Assembly (NCBI RefSeq): GCF_002943465.1
Contig: NZ_PTQY01000001.1
Location: forward strand, 310,001-374,000
DNA: 64,000 bases
From: Rhodoferax sp. TS-BS-61-7
GTDB taxonomy: Bacteria; Pseudomonadota; Gammaproteobacteria; Burkholderiales; Burkholderiaceae_C
Direction: 5' to 3'
The notes under the pieces were generated by a model that made no database searches, was not told where the DNA came from, and saw nothing but the letters and a program-made list of their open reading frames with translations. This document shows positions 33,812 to 41,643 of this stretch, one piece after another. The position numbers and the translations under genes were made by a program. How positions within the stretch are numbered: the first letter of the stretch is position 1; every line of letters starts with the position of its first letter.

Positions 33812-34133
33812 TGGTGACCTCCGAAGGCAGCAAGGGGAACGTGCAGACGTGTAGACAGCCGAAGGACACCATGTACCAGGCAATGTCGCGGCTTACGGTG
33901 GGCATGTTGAAGGGGGTGCCCATGACGTAGCCTGCCTCCATGGCCCAGAAACAGTTGGGCTCACCACGCAGGCCACGGCGCACCAGTGCATAGACCTCCG
34001 CGCCATAGACTGGGATCACGGTCACCCGCTTGCCGTCGATCACATCCGTGACGCCCTTCTCGCGGTCCTGGATGGCCTTGTAGGTCTCGGGCATCTTGGT
34101 CTTGATGATCTGGATTTGGTCCTGAATATTCAT
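33798..34133 (-). CDS. phage protein of unknown function
   Basis: 111 residues from ATG 34133, 14-base overlap with the Q-like gene. MNIQDQIQIIKTKMPETYKA then VYALVRRGLRGEPNCFWAME and YMVSFGCLHVCTFPLLPSE; no family recognised. It is the first gene after the promoter at 34155-34183. Confidence 0.6.
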   Translation of the reverse strand: MNIQDQIQIIKTKMPETYKAIQDREKGVTDVIDGKRVTVIPVYGAEVYALVRRGLRGEPNCFWAMEAGYVMGTPFNMPTVSRDIAWYMVSFGCLHVCTFPLLPSEVTNGTH

Positions 34134-34154
34134 TGCCGTCCATCCGTCCACTAT

Positions 34155-34183
34155 TTATTACTGAGTACATGACACACACACAA
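34155..34183 (-). promoter_or_regulatory. promoter of the Q-like gene pair
   Basis: On the minus strand TTGTGT (34178-34183), 17 bases, TAATAA (34155-34160). The predicted start near 34148 supports ATG 34133 for the first gene. Confidence 0.6.
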
Positions 34184-34517
34184 ATCGCTCGGGAGCGCGC
34201 GTGCGAGCGCACGCCTGCCTGCATCACGTGCCCACATATAAGGAGGCGCATGCGGGGTTGCCCAAACCCACCGGGCAATGCAGCAGCTTCAACTCGGTAT
34301 TCGGAGGAATAGGACCGCGCTGTGTGCTCCATGCCAAAGGGTGGACGTGTGGACGCCTACACCCTGGGCCGACTGGGTTGGCTACGTCATAGGCGCGTGC
34401 AATGACTTCCCCGCTACCGCACCACACCGGGGATCGCGAATCTCGCCTCCCATACCCGGTGCGCTGCGGCGCGTTTGCTGCACCGAGAGCTTTTCGGGCG
34501 CACAGGCCCATCGCTGC
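34184..34517. other. gene-free stretch downstream of the primase gene
   Basis: About 330 bases after the primase stop. It holds a minus-strand open frame (34224-34511) without ribosome site or protein-like composition. A phage replication origin could lie here, but no repeats (iterons) are visible. Confidence 0.45.
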
Positions 34518-37226
34518 TCAAAACGGTACATTGTCATCGTCCTCATGGTCAGTGCCCTGTGCAGGGCCGCCAGTGGGTTTGCTTGGGCCCGCCGGTGGCG
34601 GTGCCTCTTCATCTTCATCCGCAAATTTGGGTGGCCACATCTTGGGCTGCTTGTAGCCCCTGCGACGCAGGCCACCGCCCTCGCGTCCATACGTCCAGCC
34701 GTGGGCCTCCAGCCAGCCACGGATCTGGGCCTCCAGCAAGCTGCTGGACTTGGCCGCATCGGTGCCCAGGGCTGCCACCAGCCGGTCCAACGTGACAAAC
34801 GTGGCGTTCACGTTCAGGTCGCTGCTTACCTTGCCTTCAGCTCCTGGTGAACCTTCGCGGGTCAGCATCTCGTACAGGCGGGACTGCACTGCAGTTTCCA
34901 CCAGGCGCTTCTTTTGCTCAGGCTCGAAAAACTCAGCTTCTTCCTGTGGCGTGGGTGTGTACCGCTCGCCTTGCGAGTACAGGTGATACGCCTCGGCAAA
35001 CAGCTGCTCACGCCACTTCTGCAGCCACTCCAGCTTGATGAACTGCTCGATCCAGATGGGCCAGAAGCGGCGGTTGCCGGTCAGGTCGTACAGATACTGT
35101 TTCTTGTTGGTGGAGCAGAAGATCACGCACTGGCGTGGGTGGGCCTGCACATACTTGCCATAGGCGCCACGGAAGCGGTCAATCGTGGAGCTGAAGAACT
35201 GCTTGACCTGCTCGCTATCGGCTTTGCGCAGGGCGGTCAACTCGCTCAGCTCGTAGCCCCACAGGCCCTCCAGCTGCTCCATGCCGTCTTTGCCGTTGCC
35301 CACATCGAAGTGGGTGTCGCTGAAAAACTCCACGCCCACGAGCGTCTTGACCAGGGTGGACTTGCCACGGCCTGGCAGGCCCTCAAATACAGGTGAGTAA
35401 TCGAACTTGCAGCCAGGCTCCATCACTCGCGCCACCAGGCCCATGAGCAGGAAGCGCCCCACCAGCTCGTGATAGCGCTTGAGCTTGGGTTTACGCTCCA
35501 GCTCGGTGGTGCCTGGCTTATCTTTGTCTGGGCCCTTGCCCAGGATATGGATCAACCACTTGTCGATGCGGCTTGTGCCATCCCACTCCAGGCCCTGCAG
35601 CCAATCGCGGATGGGGTGAAAGCGCCGCTCATCGGCCACGGTGTCGATGGCCTCCTCTAGCGCGGCCTTGCTGGCAGCCTTGACCTTGTAGATCGTGCTG
35701 AGCCAATCGCCCAGGCGCAAGGCATCGGTCTCCTCCAGCGGGCCCGCCTTTTCACGCCATGGCCATGGCACCTGCGTGCTGGGTGCGCCGGTCAGTGTGT
35801 TGAGGCCCAGACAACGCTTGAGCGCGGGCGCCTTGCGCAGTGCGGTGACCACAGCGCGGCGGTTGATGCCGATCTCGTGCACCTTGCACTTGAGCTGATC
35901 GCACAGCCAGTCCAGGTGGCCCTGGAAGGCATCGCCATCACCGTCAAACTCATCTTCACCGGCCACAGGGCCACCGGGGGGATCGATTTTTTTACCGCCA
36001 CCCGATCCACCAGCTGCCGCCTTGGCCTCTGGCTTCGCGTCTGCAGCGGGGAGTGGCTGCGCGCGGCCAAAGAACTGCAGCACCTGGTCAAAGCCCCAGC
36101 CATCGGTCTGGATGGCATCGGCACAGTCCCAACCATCGGGCACGGCCAGCGGCTCGGGAATGGGCAGGATCTGGACCTTGCACCCGTGCGTGCCCTGCAG
36201 CAGCGCACCAATGCCCAGCATGGCCTTCATGCCCACTTGCTTGTTGGCAGGCAGCAGCGGCTTCGTCGCCGCGGCTATGTCACGCGCCGCATCGTCCAGG
36301 CACTGAGCAGCCTCCGCGTTGGTCAGCTTCTCGCGCTTGCCATCGCAGTCGGGCCACAAGATCACATCGGTGCCGGCAACCCACTCCCACAGTGCCTTGT
36401 CCCACACCTTGCAGCCCCCTGCCCAACTGGCCACCAGGTAGACACCTGGCGCGCGGGCATCCAGCAGGTTCTGCAGAATGTCGGCTTTCTTTTCGCCCTC
36501 CACCACCACGACGGTGACCACTCGCCCCGCAGCCTTGGCAGCAGCTGGCGACACACCGCCAGGAAAGTACAGCGGCCGGGGCTCCACCCAGGTGCGCCAC
36601 TTCCAGGCCAGCGTGCTGTTGGCTTGGCTCTGGCACCAGGTATGGGGCAAGGTTTCTTTGCCGCCATCGCTGGTGCGAAAACGGACCACGTAGCCATACA
36701 GGGCACCGTCCACCATGTAAGTGGCTAGGTGCTCAATGTCCTCTGGCTGACGGTGCTCGTGTTTGAAATTGGCTTTGGGCGCCATATCGGGCACCGGGGC
36801 CACTGTCACCCACGGCTCTTTCAGTTTGACGCGGGGCGCCACTGGTGCGGGCGCAGGGGTAGGCTTAGCCAGTTTGGGGGCACCCTGCGCTGGCATCACG
36901 CCGGCCACAGACTCTAGACCCAGCTCGCGCGCCAATTGCACCGCTGCCGCGCCGTTAGTCATTCCATGGATGGCTGCATAGAGAGAGATGAGGTCGCCGC
37001 CCTTGTGCTCGCCACCGTGGTCTTGCCACTTGCCAATGCGGGCGCCCTTCATGCACACCGATAGGCTTGGCGTCTTTTCAGACCGCCAGAAGCTGTGCAC
37101 AAAGTACTCATTGCCCTTCATGCTGCCGCCATCCAGCCAGGCGGGCACCAGGGAGTCGATGCGATCCAGCAGCGCGTCGTTCAGTGCTTCAAAGCGGATG
37201 GGGGGAAGCGGCTCACGCTCTGCCAT
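34518..37226 (-). CDS. VapE-family primase-helicase
   Basis: 902 residues from ATG 37226 (GGGGG 9 bases upstream; a TTG at 37253 is weaker). The N-terminus has a primase zinc/CHC2-like area (YFVHSFWRSEKTPSLSVCMK, GGEHKGGDLISLYAA), then a Toprim-like domain (VVVVEGEKKADILQNLLDA, WPDCDGKRE). The C-terminal superfamily-3-like helicase has Walker A EGLPGRGKSTLVK, ELSELTALRKADSEQVKQF and IFCSTNKKQYLYDLTGNRRF. Such proteins start and unwind the phage replication fork. A single protein combining primase and helicase is usual in this phage group. Confidence 0.9.
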   Translation of the reverse strand: MAEREPLPPIRFEALNDALLDRIDSLVPAWLDGGSMKGNEYFVHSFWRSEKTPSLSVCMKGARIGKWQDHGGEHKGGDLISLYAAIHGMTNGAAAVQLARELGLESVAGVMPAQGAPKLAKPTPAPAPVAPRVKLKEPWVTVAPVPDMAPKANFKHEHRQPEDIEHLATYMVDGALYGYVVRFRTSDGGKETLPHTWCQSQANSTLAWKWRTWVEPRPLYFPGGVSPAAAKAAGRVVTVVVVEGEKKADILQNLLDARAPGVYLVASWAGGCKVWDKALWEWVAGTDVILWPDCDGKREKLTNAEAAQCLDDAARDIAAATKPLLPANKQVGMKAMLGIGALLQGTHGCKVQILPIPEPLAVPDGWDCADAIQTDGWGFDQVLQFFGRAQPLPAADAKPEAKAAAGGSGGGKKIDPPGGPVAGEDEFDGDGDAFQGHLDWLCDQLKCKVHEIGINRRAVVTALRKAPALKRCLGLNTLTGAPSTQVPWPWREKAGPLEETDALRLGDWLSTIYKVKAASKAALEEAIDTVADERRFHPIRDWLQGLEWDGTSRIDKWLIHILGKGPDKDKPGTTELERKPKLKRYHELVGRFLLMGLVARVMEPGCKFDYSPVFEGLPGRGKSTLVKTLVGVEFFSDTHFDVGNGKDGMEQLEGLWGYELSELTALRKADSEQVKQFFSSTIDRFRGAYGKYVQAHPRQCVIFCSTNKKQYLYDLTGNRRFWPIWIEQFIKLEWLQKWREQLFAEAYHLYSQGERYTPTPQEEAEFFEPEQKKRLVETAVQSRLYEMLTREGSPGAEGKVSSDLNVNATFVTLDRLVAALGTDAAKSSSLLEAQIRGWLEAHGWTYGREGGGLRRRGYKQPKMWPPKFADEDEEAPPPAGPSKPTGGPAQGTDHEDDDNVPF

Positions 37227-37306
37227 ACAGCGCCCCCAATCTGCAGGGGGCAAACATCCAGACCGGCAGGACCACCACCGGGGTCTTTGTCAACGTCATG
37301 CGGGGC

Positions 37307-37609
37307 TTACCTCACCCAGTCGGCCATGCAGTTGCCAAGGTCAACCCAGCCCTGCTGGATCTCATTGGCCACTGGGTCAGCTGCAGCCGGGGCGTACTCG
37401 CTTACCGGGCGGTTACGGTAGTCCACGCGGCGGGTGCCCACAATCTGCAGCGCACCGGCGCGCTTCATGTTGTCCACGCAGCGGCGGGCATCGCTGAGCC
37501 CCACCTGGCTGGAGTGGGCCAGCTCACGCAACGTGGCAGCACGGCCCTCGCTGTGGTAACTGCAGGCGGCTGTGAACAGGGCCTGACGTACATCGCCGGC
37601 CGGCCTCAT
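37307..37609 (-). CDS. winged-helix DNA-binding phage protein
   Basis: 100 residues. DVRQALFTAACSYHSEGRAATLRELAH and then SDARRCVDNMKRAGALQIVG form a winged helix (helix, turn, recognition helix, basic wing RRVDYRNRPVSEY). It overlaps the CII-like gene stop by 4 bases and precedes the primase, a place where lambda-like phages carry replication initiator or regulator proteins. Confidence 0.65.
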   Translation of the reverse strand: MRPAGDVRQALFTAACSYHSEGRAATLRELAHSSQVGLSDARRCVDNMKRAGALQIVGTRRVDYRNRPVSEYAPAAADPVANEIQQGWVDLGNCMADWVR

Positions 37610-38061
37610 GGGCGGTGCTCCTCAGCGTTCAGGGTGCGCGCTGCGCCCAGCAGCTGGTGCACAGCAGCCAGCAGTTCGGCGGCCTCGCGCTCGATGCGCT
37701 GCAGCTCGTTGTCGCTCAGCCGGTTATCACCCAGGTCGCCAGCCACCTCGGTCACCAGCTCGCTAAATTCGCGGGCGGTGGAGCTGAGCTTGTCCAGGCA
37801 GCTCCCCACGGGCCCGGTGGGTATCTGCGGCATGCGGATCACCACCAAGCCGTGCTCTGCGTTCCAGGCCTCCAGCACGCGCAAGTCGCCGGTCAGAGCG
37901 GTGATGGTGGCCGCGTCCTCCAGGCCCAGCTTGGCGCTGCCCTGCCCCACCAGCTCGTGGTTTAGGGTGGTGGGGTTCTTACCCATGCGCAGGGCCAGGG
38001 CGGCAGCGCCACCGGGGTAGGCGCGGGCCAGGTTGAGGGCTTGATCACGCAGAGTGGTCAT
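37606..38061 (-). CDS. phage regulatory protein CII family
   Basis: 151 residues from ATG 38061. TTLRDQALNLARAYPGGAAALALRMGKNPTTLNHELVG is, in pattern, the N-terminal region of the CII regulatory family (helix-turn-helix with ALALRMGKNPTTL), followed by KLGLEDAATITALTGD and a long C-terminal helix. Members decide the lysis-lysogeny balance or activate early genes in P2- and P22-type phages. First gene of the minus-strand replication block. Confidence 0.8.
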   Translation of the reverse strand: MTTLRDQALNLARAYPGGAAALALRMGKNPTTLNHELVGQGSAKLGLEDAATITALTGDLRVLEAWNAEHGLVVIRMPQIPTGPVGSCLDKLSSTAREFSELVTEVAGDLGDNRLSDNELQRIEREAAELLAAVHQLLGAARTLNAEEHRP

Positions 38062-38214
38062 GGCTGTGGGCTCCTGTTGTAGTGATAGACGGGCAGCACA
38101 GCGGCGCAGACACTGCGGCCATGTACCCAAGACGCGAAAAAGGTGAGCCCCCTACAAGCGGACAATGGGAGCTTCTCACCACCACCAACGCCACTAAAAG
38201 GGGAACTCGAAAAC

Positions 38215-38553
38215 ATGAAACGTGTACTGGTACTGATCCACTTCACCGCCAAGCGAGAGGGCGCCGCTTTCTTGCAAATTGGCAAAACGGCCATCGCAGC
38301 AGTGCAGAGCAACCTGACCGATTCAGCGGCCTTTTTGAACTCCAACATTTGCTTCGGCTTTGTCGGGTTCACACCGCTAGAGGTGAGCGACCTGCACAAG
38401 GTGCTGACCAAAGCGATAGCGCCAAAAATTGGCGACAACATCAGCGTGCTGCAGCTGGACGACAACATCATTTCGACCCATCCAGGTCTAATGGAGTGGC
38501 AGGCCACAACGGTGATACGGGCGGCCCGCGAAAAACCGTCGCCGTGGAAATAG
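38215..38553 (+). CDS. small protein of unknown function in the immunity region
   Basis: 112 residues from ATG 38215 with AAAGGGGAA before it. MKRVLVLIHFTAKREGAAFL begins with a hydrophobic strand, and KIGDNISVLQLDDNII near the end gives a second strand with acidic residues. This strand-helix-strand order is reminiscent of small ferredoxin-like (SinR/Cas2-like) proteins, but the likeness is weak. It is on the opposite strand to cro and cII and may be expressed in the lysogen. It overlaps a minus-strand frame by 86 bases. Confidence 0.5.
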   Translation: MKRVLVLIHFTAKREGAAFLQIGKTAIAAVQSNLTDSAAFLNSNICFGFVGFTPLEVSDLHKVLTKAIAPKIGDNISVLQLDDNIISTHPGLMEWQATTVIRAAREKPSPWK

Positions 38554-38770
38554 GCTGCGCGTCGTACTCACCAAAAATCTGTTTCAACTGCGCGGATGAC
38601 ACATGCGTCTGCATGTTGCCAATCCAATTGAAAGGCGGGCAAAACACCAGCCACGCCAAAAAACGGGCAGTGCGTGACGTGTACATCACCCCCGACCTGG
38701 AGCACCTGCCCCACTGCTCCAAACGGTGGTGCACCCAATCACGGCGGGGAGCGCGGTTTGTAGTTGCCAC
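38468..38770 (-). CDS. possible Q-like N-terminal fragment after cro
   Basis: 100 residues from GTG 38770, two bases after the cro stop. Residues 9-22 (RRDWVHHRLEQWGR) match the start of the Q-like protein at 33407 (YIRHRLEEWGRW), but the rest does not look like a protein family and overlaps the plus-strand gene. It may be a remnant or a short regulatory protein. Confidence 0.3.
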   Translation of the reverse strand: MATTNRAPRRDWVHHRLEQWGRCSRSGVMYTSRTARFLAWLVFCPPFNWIGNMQTHVSSAQLKQIFGEYDAQPISTATVFRGPPVSPLWPATPLDLDGSK

Positions 38771-38771
38771 G

Positions 38772-39056
38772 TCAAGCCCCCTGCCCTGCTACGGTTTCAG
38801 TAGCTGCTTGCGCAGTGTTGGCGGGGGCTTGGGCCAGTTCTGGCCAATATTTGTGCCAATCATCTGGCCGCAACTGCTTACGCGTGACAGTACCTTTGGT
38901 GGCGAGCTCGATAGCCAGACACCGAGCGGCAGGCACAGGGCGTTTGCCCACCTTCCACTCGTGCACGGTGGGTGGTGCAACTTCTAATATGCGGGCCAGC
39001 ACAGTCAACCCACCAACAAACTGGGCGGCACAACCGACAGGTGATGTGTTTTGCAT
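38772..39056 (-). CDS. Cro/YdaS-like repressor
   Basis: 94 residues from ATG 39056. Helix-turn-helix: AAQFVGGLTVLARILEVAPP, then TVHEWKVGKRPVPAARCLAIE, the YdaS/Cro pattern (L-x-V-x-x-P-T-V-x-x-W...G-x-R-x-V-P). It binds the shared operators and turns off the CI-like gene during lytic growth. The -10 element at 39064-39069 puts the RNA start at about 39057, so the mRNA is probably leaderless. The last 20 codons (LAQAPANTAQAATETVAGQG) are encoded by copy B of the dispersed repeat. Confidence 0.8.
   Translation of the reverse strand: MQNTSPVGCAAQFVGGLTVLARILEVAPPTVHEWKVGKRPVPAARCLAIELATKGTVTRKQLRPDDWHKYWPELAQAPANTAQAATETVAGQGA
38801..38835 (+). repeat. dispersed repeat copy B, within cro
   Basis: TAGCTGCTTGCGCAGTG followed by GCGGGGGCTTGGGCC. 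It provides the C-terminal codons of the Cro-like protein. Confidence 0.6.
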
Positions 39057-39063
39057 GCCTACA

Positions 39064-39092
39064 TTATTAGGCATTACCTACGGTTTTCACAA
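39064..39092 (-). promoter_or_regulatory. cro promoter (PR-like)
   Basis: Minus-strand TTGTGA (39087-39092), 17 bases, TAATAA (39064-39069). Operator TAGGTAATGCCTAA lies between the two elements and overlaps the -10. Confidence 0.7.
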
Positions 39093-39125
39093 GGCATTGC
39101 CGAATAATTTTCGAGATTGCCTAAT
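39067..39125. promoter_or_regulatory. immunity operators, cro-cI side (three sites)
   Basis: TTAGGCATTACCTA (39067-39080), AAGGCATTGCCGAA (39091-39104) and GAGATTGCCTAAT (39113-39125) share the palindrome TTAGGyAwTrCCTAA. They are spaced about two helical turns apart (centres near 39073, 39097 and 39119), like OR1-3 of lambda. Two further copies are at 40523-40559. Confidence 0.75.
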
Positions 39126-39132
39126 TCCTCCC

Positions 39133-39528
39133 ATGGAAAAAGCAATTCACATGGGAGTGAAGCTCAAAGAAGAAGCCGAACGCCTGGGCCTCAAGCCCAA
39201 AGATTTGGCCGAAAAATTCGGCGTTAAGCCACCGTCTGTGTACGACTGGTACGAACACGGCCGCATACACAAGAAGCACTACCCGACCCTGGTCACCGTA
39301 TTTGGCCGAAGCATTGACTGGTGGCTTGATTTGGGAGAAGAGGGTTTTGTGGCACGTGAAGAAAGCATTTCGTATCACAGCCCTGATCCACGTCATCATG
39401 TGCTACTTGACCTTTTCGATGGACTCCCCACCAAAGAACAAGATGAACTGATCAGGACCCTTACGGAGAAGAAACACCACTACGACTCGGTGATTGAAGA
39501 ACTTTTGTCGCGCAGAAACGCAGCCTGA
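39133..39528 (+). CDS. CI-like prophage repressor without protease domain
   Basis: 131 residues from ATG 39133. MEKAIHMGVKLKEEAERLGL, then KPKDLAEKFGVKPPSVYDWY is an XRE helix-turn-helix with adjoining helix KKHYPTLVTVFGRSIDWWLD. The C-terminal part (LFDGLPTKEQDELIRTL) is a short dimer helix; there is no S24 peptidase domain with Ser-Lys dyad. RecA-driven self-cleavage is therefore excluded, and induction must use another route. The weak promoter TTGCCG/CCTAAT (39097-39125) places the start at about 39132, so this mRNA may also be leaderless. Confidence 0.85.
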   Translation: MEKAIHMGVKLKEEAERLGLKPKDLAEKFGVKPPSVYDWYEHGRIHKKHYPTLVTVFGRSIDWWLDLGEEGFVAREESISYHSPDPRHHVLLDLFDGLPTKEQDELIRTLTEKKHHYDSVIEELLSRRNAA

Positions 39529-39530
39529 CC

Positions 39531-39908
39531 ATGCGGATACAACAAAGCATTACCAGACCTCCCAGCCTCGCTGAGCGCTGGGAAGATCGCATGGAAGGCA
39601 AGGACAAAGGCTTGATCGCCAGCTGGCTACGCGGAATCGAAAAGGCCAAAGAGGAACCCGCTCTGGCAGCTAAAGCCCGAGCCGGCGAGCTGCCGCCTCT
39701 TCCCTGGAAGGGGGGCGTGGAACGGGCCATTAAGGGCAGCAAAATCGGGGCACTCCACTACCTTGCTGCCTGGCAAGGGCTGCGGGGAGAAGACCTGGAC
39801 GTCGATATGAATGACGAAGTTTCAATGACCTGCACACGTACACAAGTCACTGTTCTGTTCACTGGCGACTTAAAGAAACTCCTGGCCGAAACAGACTCCA
39901 CAAAATGA
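39531..39908 (+). CDS. unknown protein in the repressor operon
   Basis: 125 residues, two bases after the repressor stop. It is mostly helical and charged: ITRPPSLAERWEDRMEGKDK, then GALHYLAAWQGLRGEDLDVD and a C-terminal strand pair CTRTQVTVLFTGDLKKLLAE. I do not recognise it. Its place between CI and the BRCT gene, with a 4-base overlap to the latter, means that it is expressed in the lysogen. Confidence 0.65.
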   Translation: MRIQQSITRPPSLAERWEDRMEGKDKGLIASWLRGIEKAKEEPALAAKARAGELPPLPWKGGVERAIKGSKIGALHYLAAWQGLRGEDLDVDMNDEVSMTCTRTQVTVLFTGDLKKLLAETDSTK

Positions 39909-40516
39909 CCACAGCAACCTCGCAAAGCCAAATCAGAAGCCGCGAGGACAAAGGCATCGCCATGCTGCTTGGCATCATCACAGGCATCGTGGCAGACGGA
40001 GCCCTTCACGATCTGGAAGTGAAGATGCTGCACACATGGCTCACCGACAATCAGGCAGTTGCCAGCACATGGCCCGGCTCTGCCGTTGTAGCCGTCATTG
40101 AGGCCGCCATTGCAGACGGCAGCATCGATGCCAATGAACGCACCAAGCTGCTCGATCTGCTGACTGGACTTGCAGCCAACCAGTTTGCTGAAACCGGCTC
40201 TGCCAGCCCGGAAGTCATTGCTCTGCCGGTTGACAACGAATGCAGCGTGAACCTGAAGAGTGCTCGCGTATGCCTCACTGGCGAATTTGCACACGGAACC
40301 CGCGGCTTCTGCGAGCAACTTACCGTACAAGCCGGAGCCGAACTCCGCAGCACCGTTAACGGAAAAACCGACTACCTTGTGTTGGGCGCCAACGCATCAC
40401 CCAGTTGGGCACACACGTCATTCGGGCGCAAGATCCAGCAAGCCATAGAGGCTCAGCGCGAGGGCAGCAAGGTAAAAATCATCAGTGAGGAACGCTGGAA
40501 GTCAGCTCTTACCTAA
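39905..40516 (+). CDS. TerB-like plus BRCT-domain protein in the lysogenic operon
   Basis: 203 residues. Residues 15-95 contain two similar helical motifs, GIVADGALHDLEVKMLHTWL and AAIADGSIDANERTKLLDLL, as in TerB-type domains with acidic loops. Residues 118-203 are a LigA-type BRCT domain: RVCLTGEFAHGTRGFCEQL, AGAELRSTVNGKTDYLVLG, KIISEERWKSAL. BRCT domains bind DNA ends or phosphopeptides, and TerB domains occur in phage-defence proteins. Co-expression with the repressor suggests superinfection exclusion or DNA-end sensing; this is inference. Confidence 0.8.
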   Translation: MTTATSQSQIRSREDKGIAMLLGIITGIVADGALHDLEVKMLHTWLTDNQAVASTWPGSAVVAVIEAAIADGSIDANERTKLLDLLTGLAANQFAETGSASPEVIALPVDNECSVNLKSARVCLTGEFAHGTRGFCEQLTVQAGAELRSTVNGKTDYLVLGANASPSWAHTSFGRKIQQAIEAQREGSKVKIISEERWKSALT

Positions 40517-40522
40517 AATAAT

Positions 40523-40559
40523 TTAGGCATTGCCTTGCAAATACTTAGGTAATACCTAA
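40523..40559. promoter_or_regulatory. immunity operators, right early side (two sites)
   Basis: TTAGGCATTGCCTT (40523-40536) and TTAGGTAATACCTAA (40545-40559), the latter a perfect 15-bp palindrome. They match the sites at 39067-39125. Confidence 0.8.
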
Positions 40560-40562
40560 TAA
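40535..40562 (+). promoter_or_regulatory. right early promoter
   Basis: TTGCAA (40535-40540), 16 bases, TAATAA (40557-40562). The palindromic operator fills the spacer exactly as in the cro promoter. Start about 40569, with 35 bases of leader before GTG 40604. Confidence 0.65.
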
Positions 40563-40603
40563 TTCACTCCAACCCGCCCATTCCCGGCGGTCAGGAGTGA
40601 ATA

Positions 40604-41023
40604 GTGCACACGTCTATACAGCGGTCCACCCGCACCCGTAAGCCCGCAGCGGCCCACCTCAGCGCCACAGCCGCCAAGCTCGTAGAGCAGATTCAGACCG
40701 AAGCGCGCGACAAGCTACTCACAGAACTCAGCGCCAAAGACGCCATCGTCGTCCTGCATGGCTTTGATGCCGACACCAGGGTTGTGGATACGAATTCCGC
40801 GCGCATCGAAATCTACGACCGCACAGGCAACAGCATCAGCCTGTACCGCTGCTATCAGGAGCCCGAGTACTGGCGCAATAGCGAGAACATGGTCGGCTAT
40901 TGGAGCCCCGCTCGGTGGTACGGCGACCAGACCATGGTGGATGGCACAGGGGCCAAATGGAAGCGCGACCTGGGCGTCCACATCTGCGACGACTTCGGCA
41001 ACCTGGTGCAGGTGGCCGAATGA
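40604..41023 (+). CDS. first gene of right early operon, unknown
   Basis: 139 residues from GTG 40604, with CAGGAGTGA 5-12 bases before. Basic N-terminus (TSIQRSTRTRKPAAAHLSA), then a strand-rich half (RIEIYDRTGNSISLYRCYQE) with several Trp and Tyr residues. No family recognised. The stop overlaps the next start (ATGA). Confidence 0.65.
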   Translation: MHTSIQRSTRTRKPAAAHLSATAAKLVEQIQTEARDKLLTELSAKDAIVVLHGFDADTRVVDTNSARIEIYDRTGNSISLYRCYQEPEYWRNSENMVGYWSPARWYGDQTMVDGTGAKWKRDLGVHICDDFGNLVQVAE

Positions 41024-41346
41024 CCTACCGCGAAACCTTCAACGAGCTCAAAAAAGACGTGAGCACCGTGGGCAACTGGGTGCTGGCCTTGCTGCTTGCA
41101 GCGTGCATCGTCGGCATGACAGCGTTAAACCCCATGGAAGACCGGCGCGCCGAGTGGGCCCAATCTACCGCCGCGCAAGACGCTATCAAAACCGAAGCTG
41201 CCCGCGCACGGTTTGAGAGGGCTGCAGGCCAAATGTGTGGCAACGCCAGCTTCACCGAAGTGGATGCCACCACCGTCCGCTGCACCCCACGCAAAGGCCC
41301 CGCTCCAGCTGGCGCCGAGCTGCAAGTAGCCGAGGTGGCCCCATGA
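41020..41346 (+). CDS. early membrane protein of unknown function
   Basis: 108 residues from ATG 41020. One membrane segment at about 20-37 (VLALLLAACIVGMTALNPM) followed by a polar, possibly periplasmic part with two Cys residues (CGNASF, VRCTPR). 4-base overlaps on both sides. Confidence 0.6.
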   Translation: MTYRETFNELKKDVSTVGNWVLALLLAACIVGMTALNPMEDRRAEWAQSTAAQDAIKTEAARARFERAAGQMCGNASFTEVDATTVRCTPRKGPAPAGAELQVAEVAP

Positions 41347-41642
41347 ACTGCTGCAACGACTACGCCCACTGCACCCGTGGCAACAACTGCCCTGCCCGCG
41401 GCACTGCCATGCAGATTGCGGGCGCCGCTCACATTGACATGACTGGCTTGAGCACCGAAGAGCCATACCAAGCAGCTACTGCCGAACCAGACACCCACGA
41501 AGCGGCCCGCGATGTGCAGCCCGACTACATGACCCCATGGGAGTGGATAGCCGACCTTGCGCGCTCTGCAGTAGCCGCAGCAGTAGCTGCAGCACTCATG
41601 GGAATGGGCATGGGCTTTGTCTACGGGCGTTGGATTTTCTGA
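41343..41642 (+). CDS. early Cys-rich protein with C-terminal membrane segment
   Basis: 99 residues from ATG 41343. MNCCNDYAHCTRGNNCPARG carries four Cys in its first 16 residues, which could bind zinc. The C-terminal helix (SAVAAAVAAALMGMGMGFVY) is a membrane span. Function unknown. Confidence 0.6.
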   Translation: MNCCNDYAHCTRGNNCPARGTAMQIAGAAHIDMTGLSTEEPYQAATAEPDTHEAARDVQPDYMTPWEWIADLARSAVAAAVAAALMGMGMGFVYGRWIF

Positions 41643-41643
41643 C

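Noticed and set aside
34224..34511. 95-codon minus-strand frame after the primase gene
   Set aside because: No ribosome site and no domain; the stretch is better described as gene-free.
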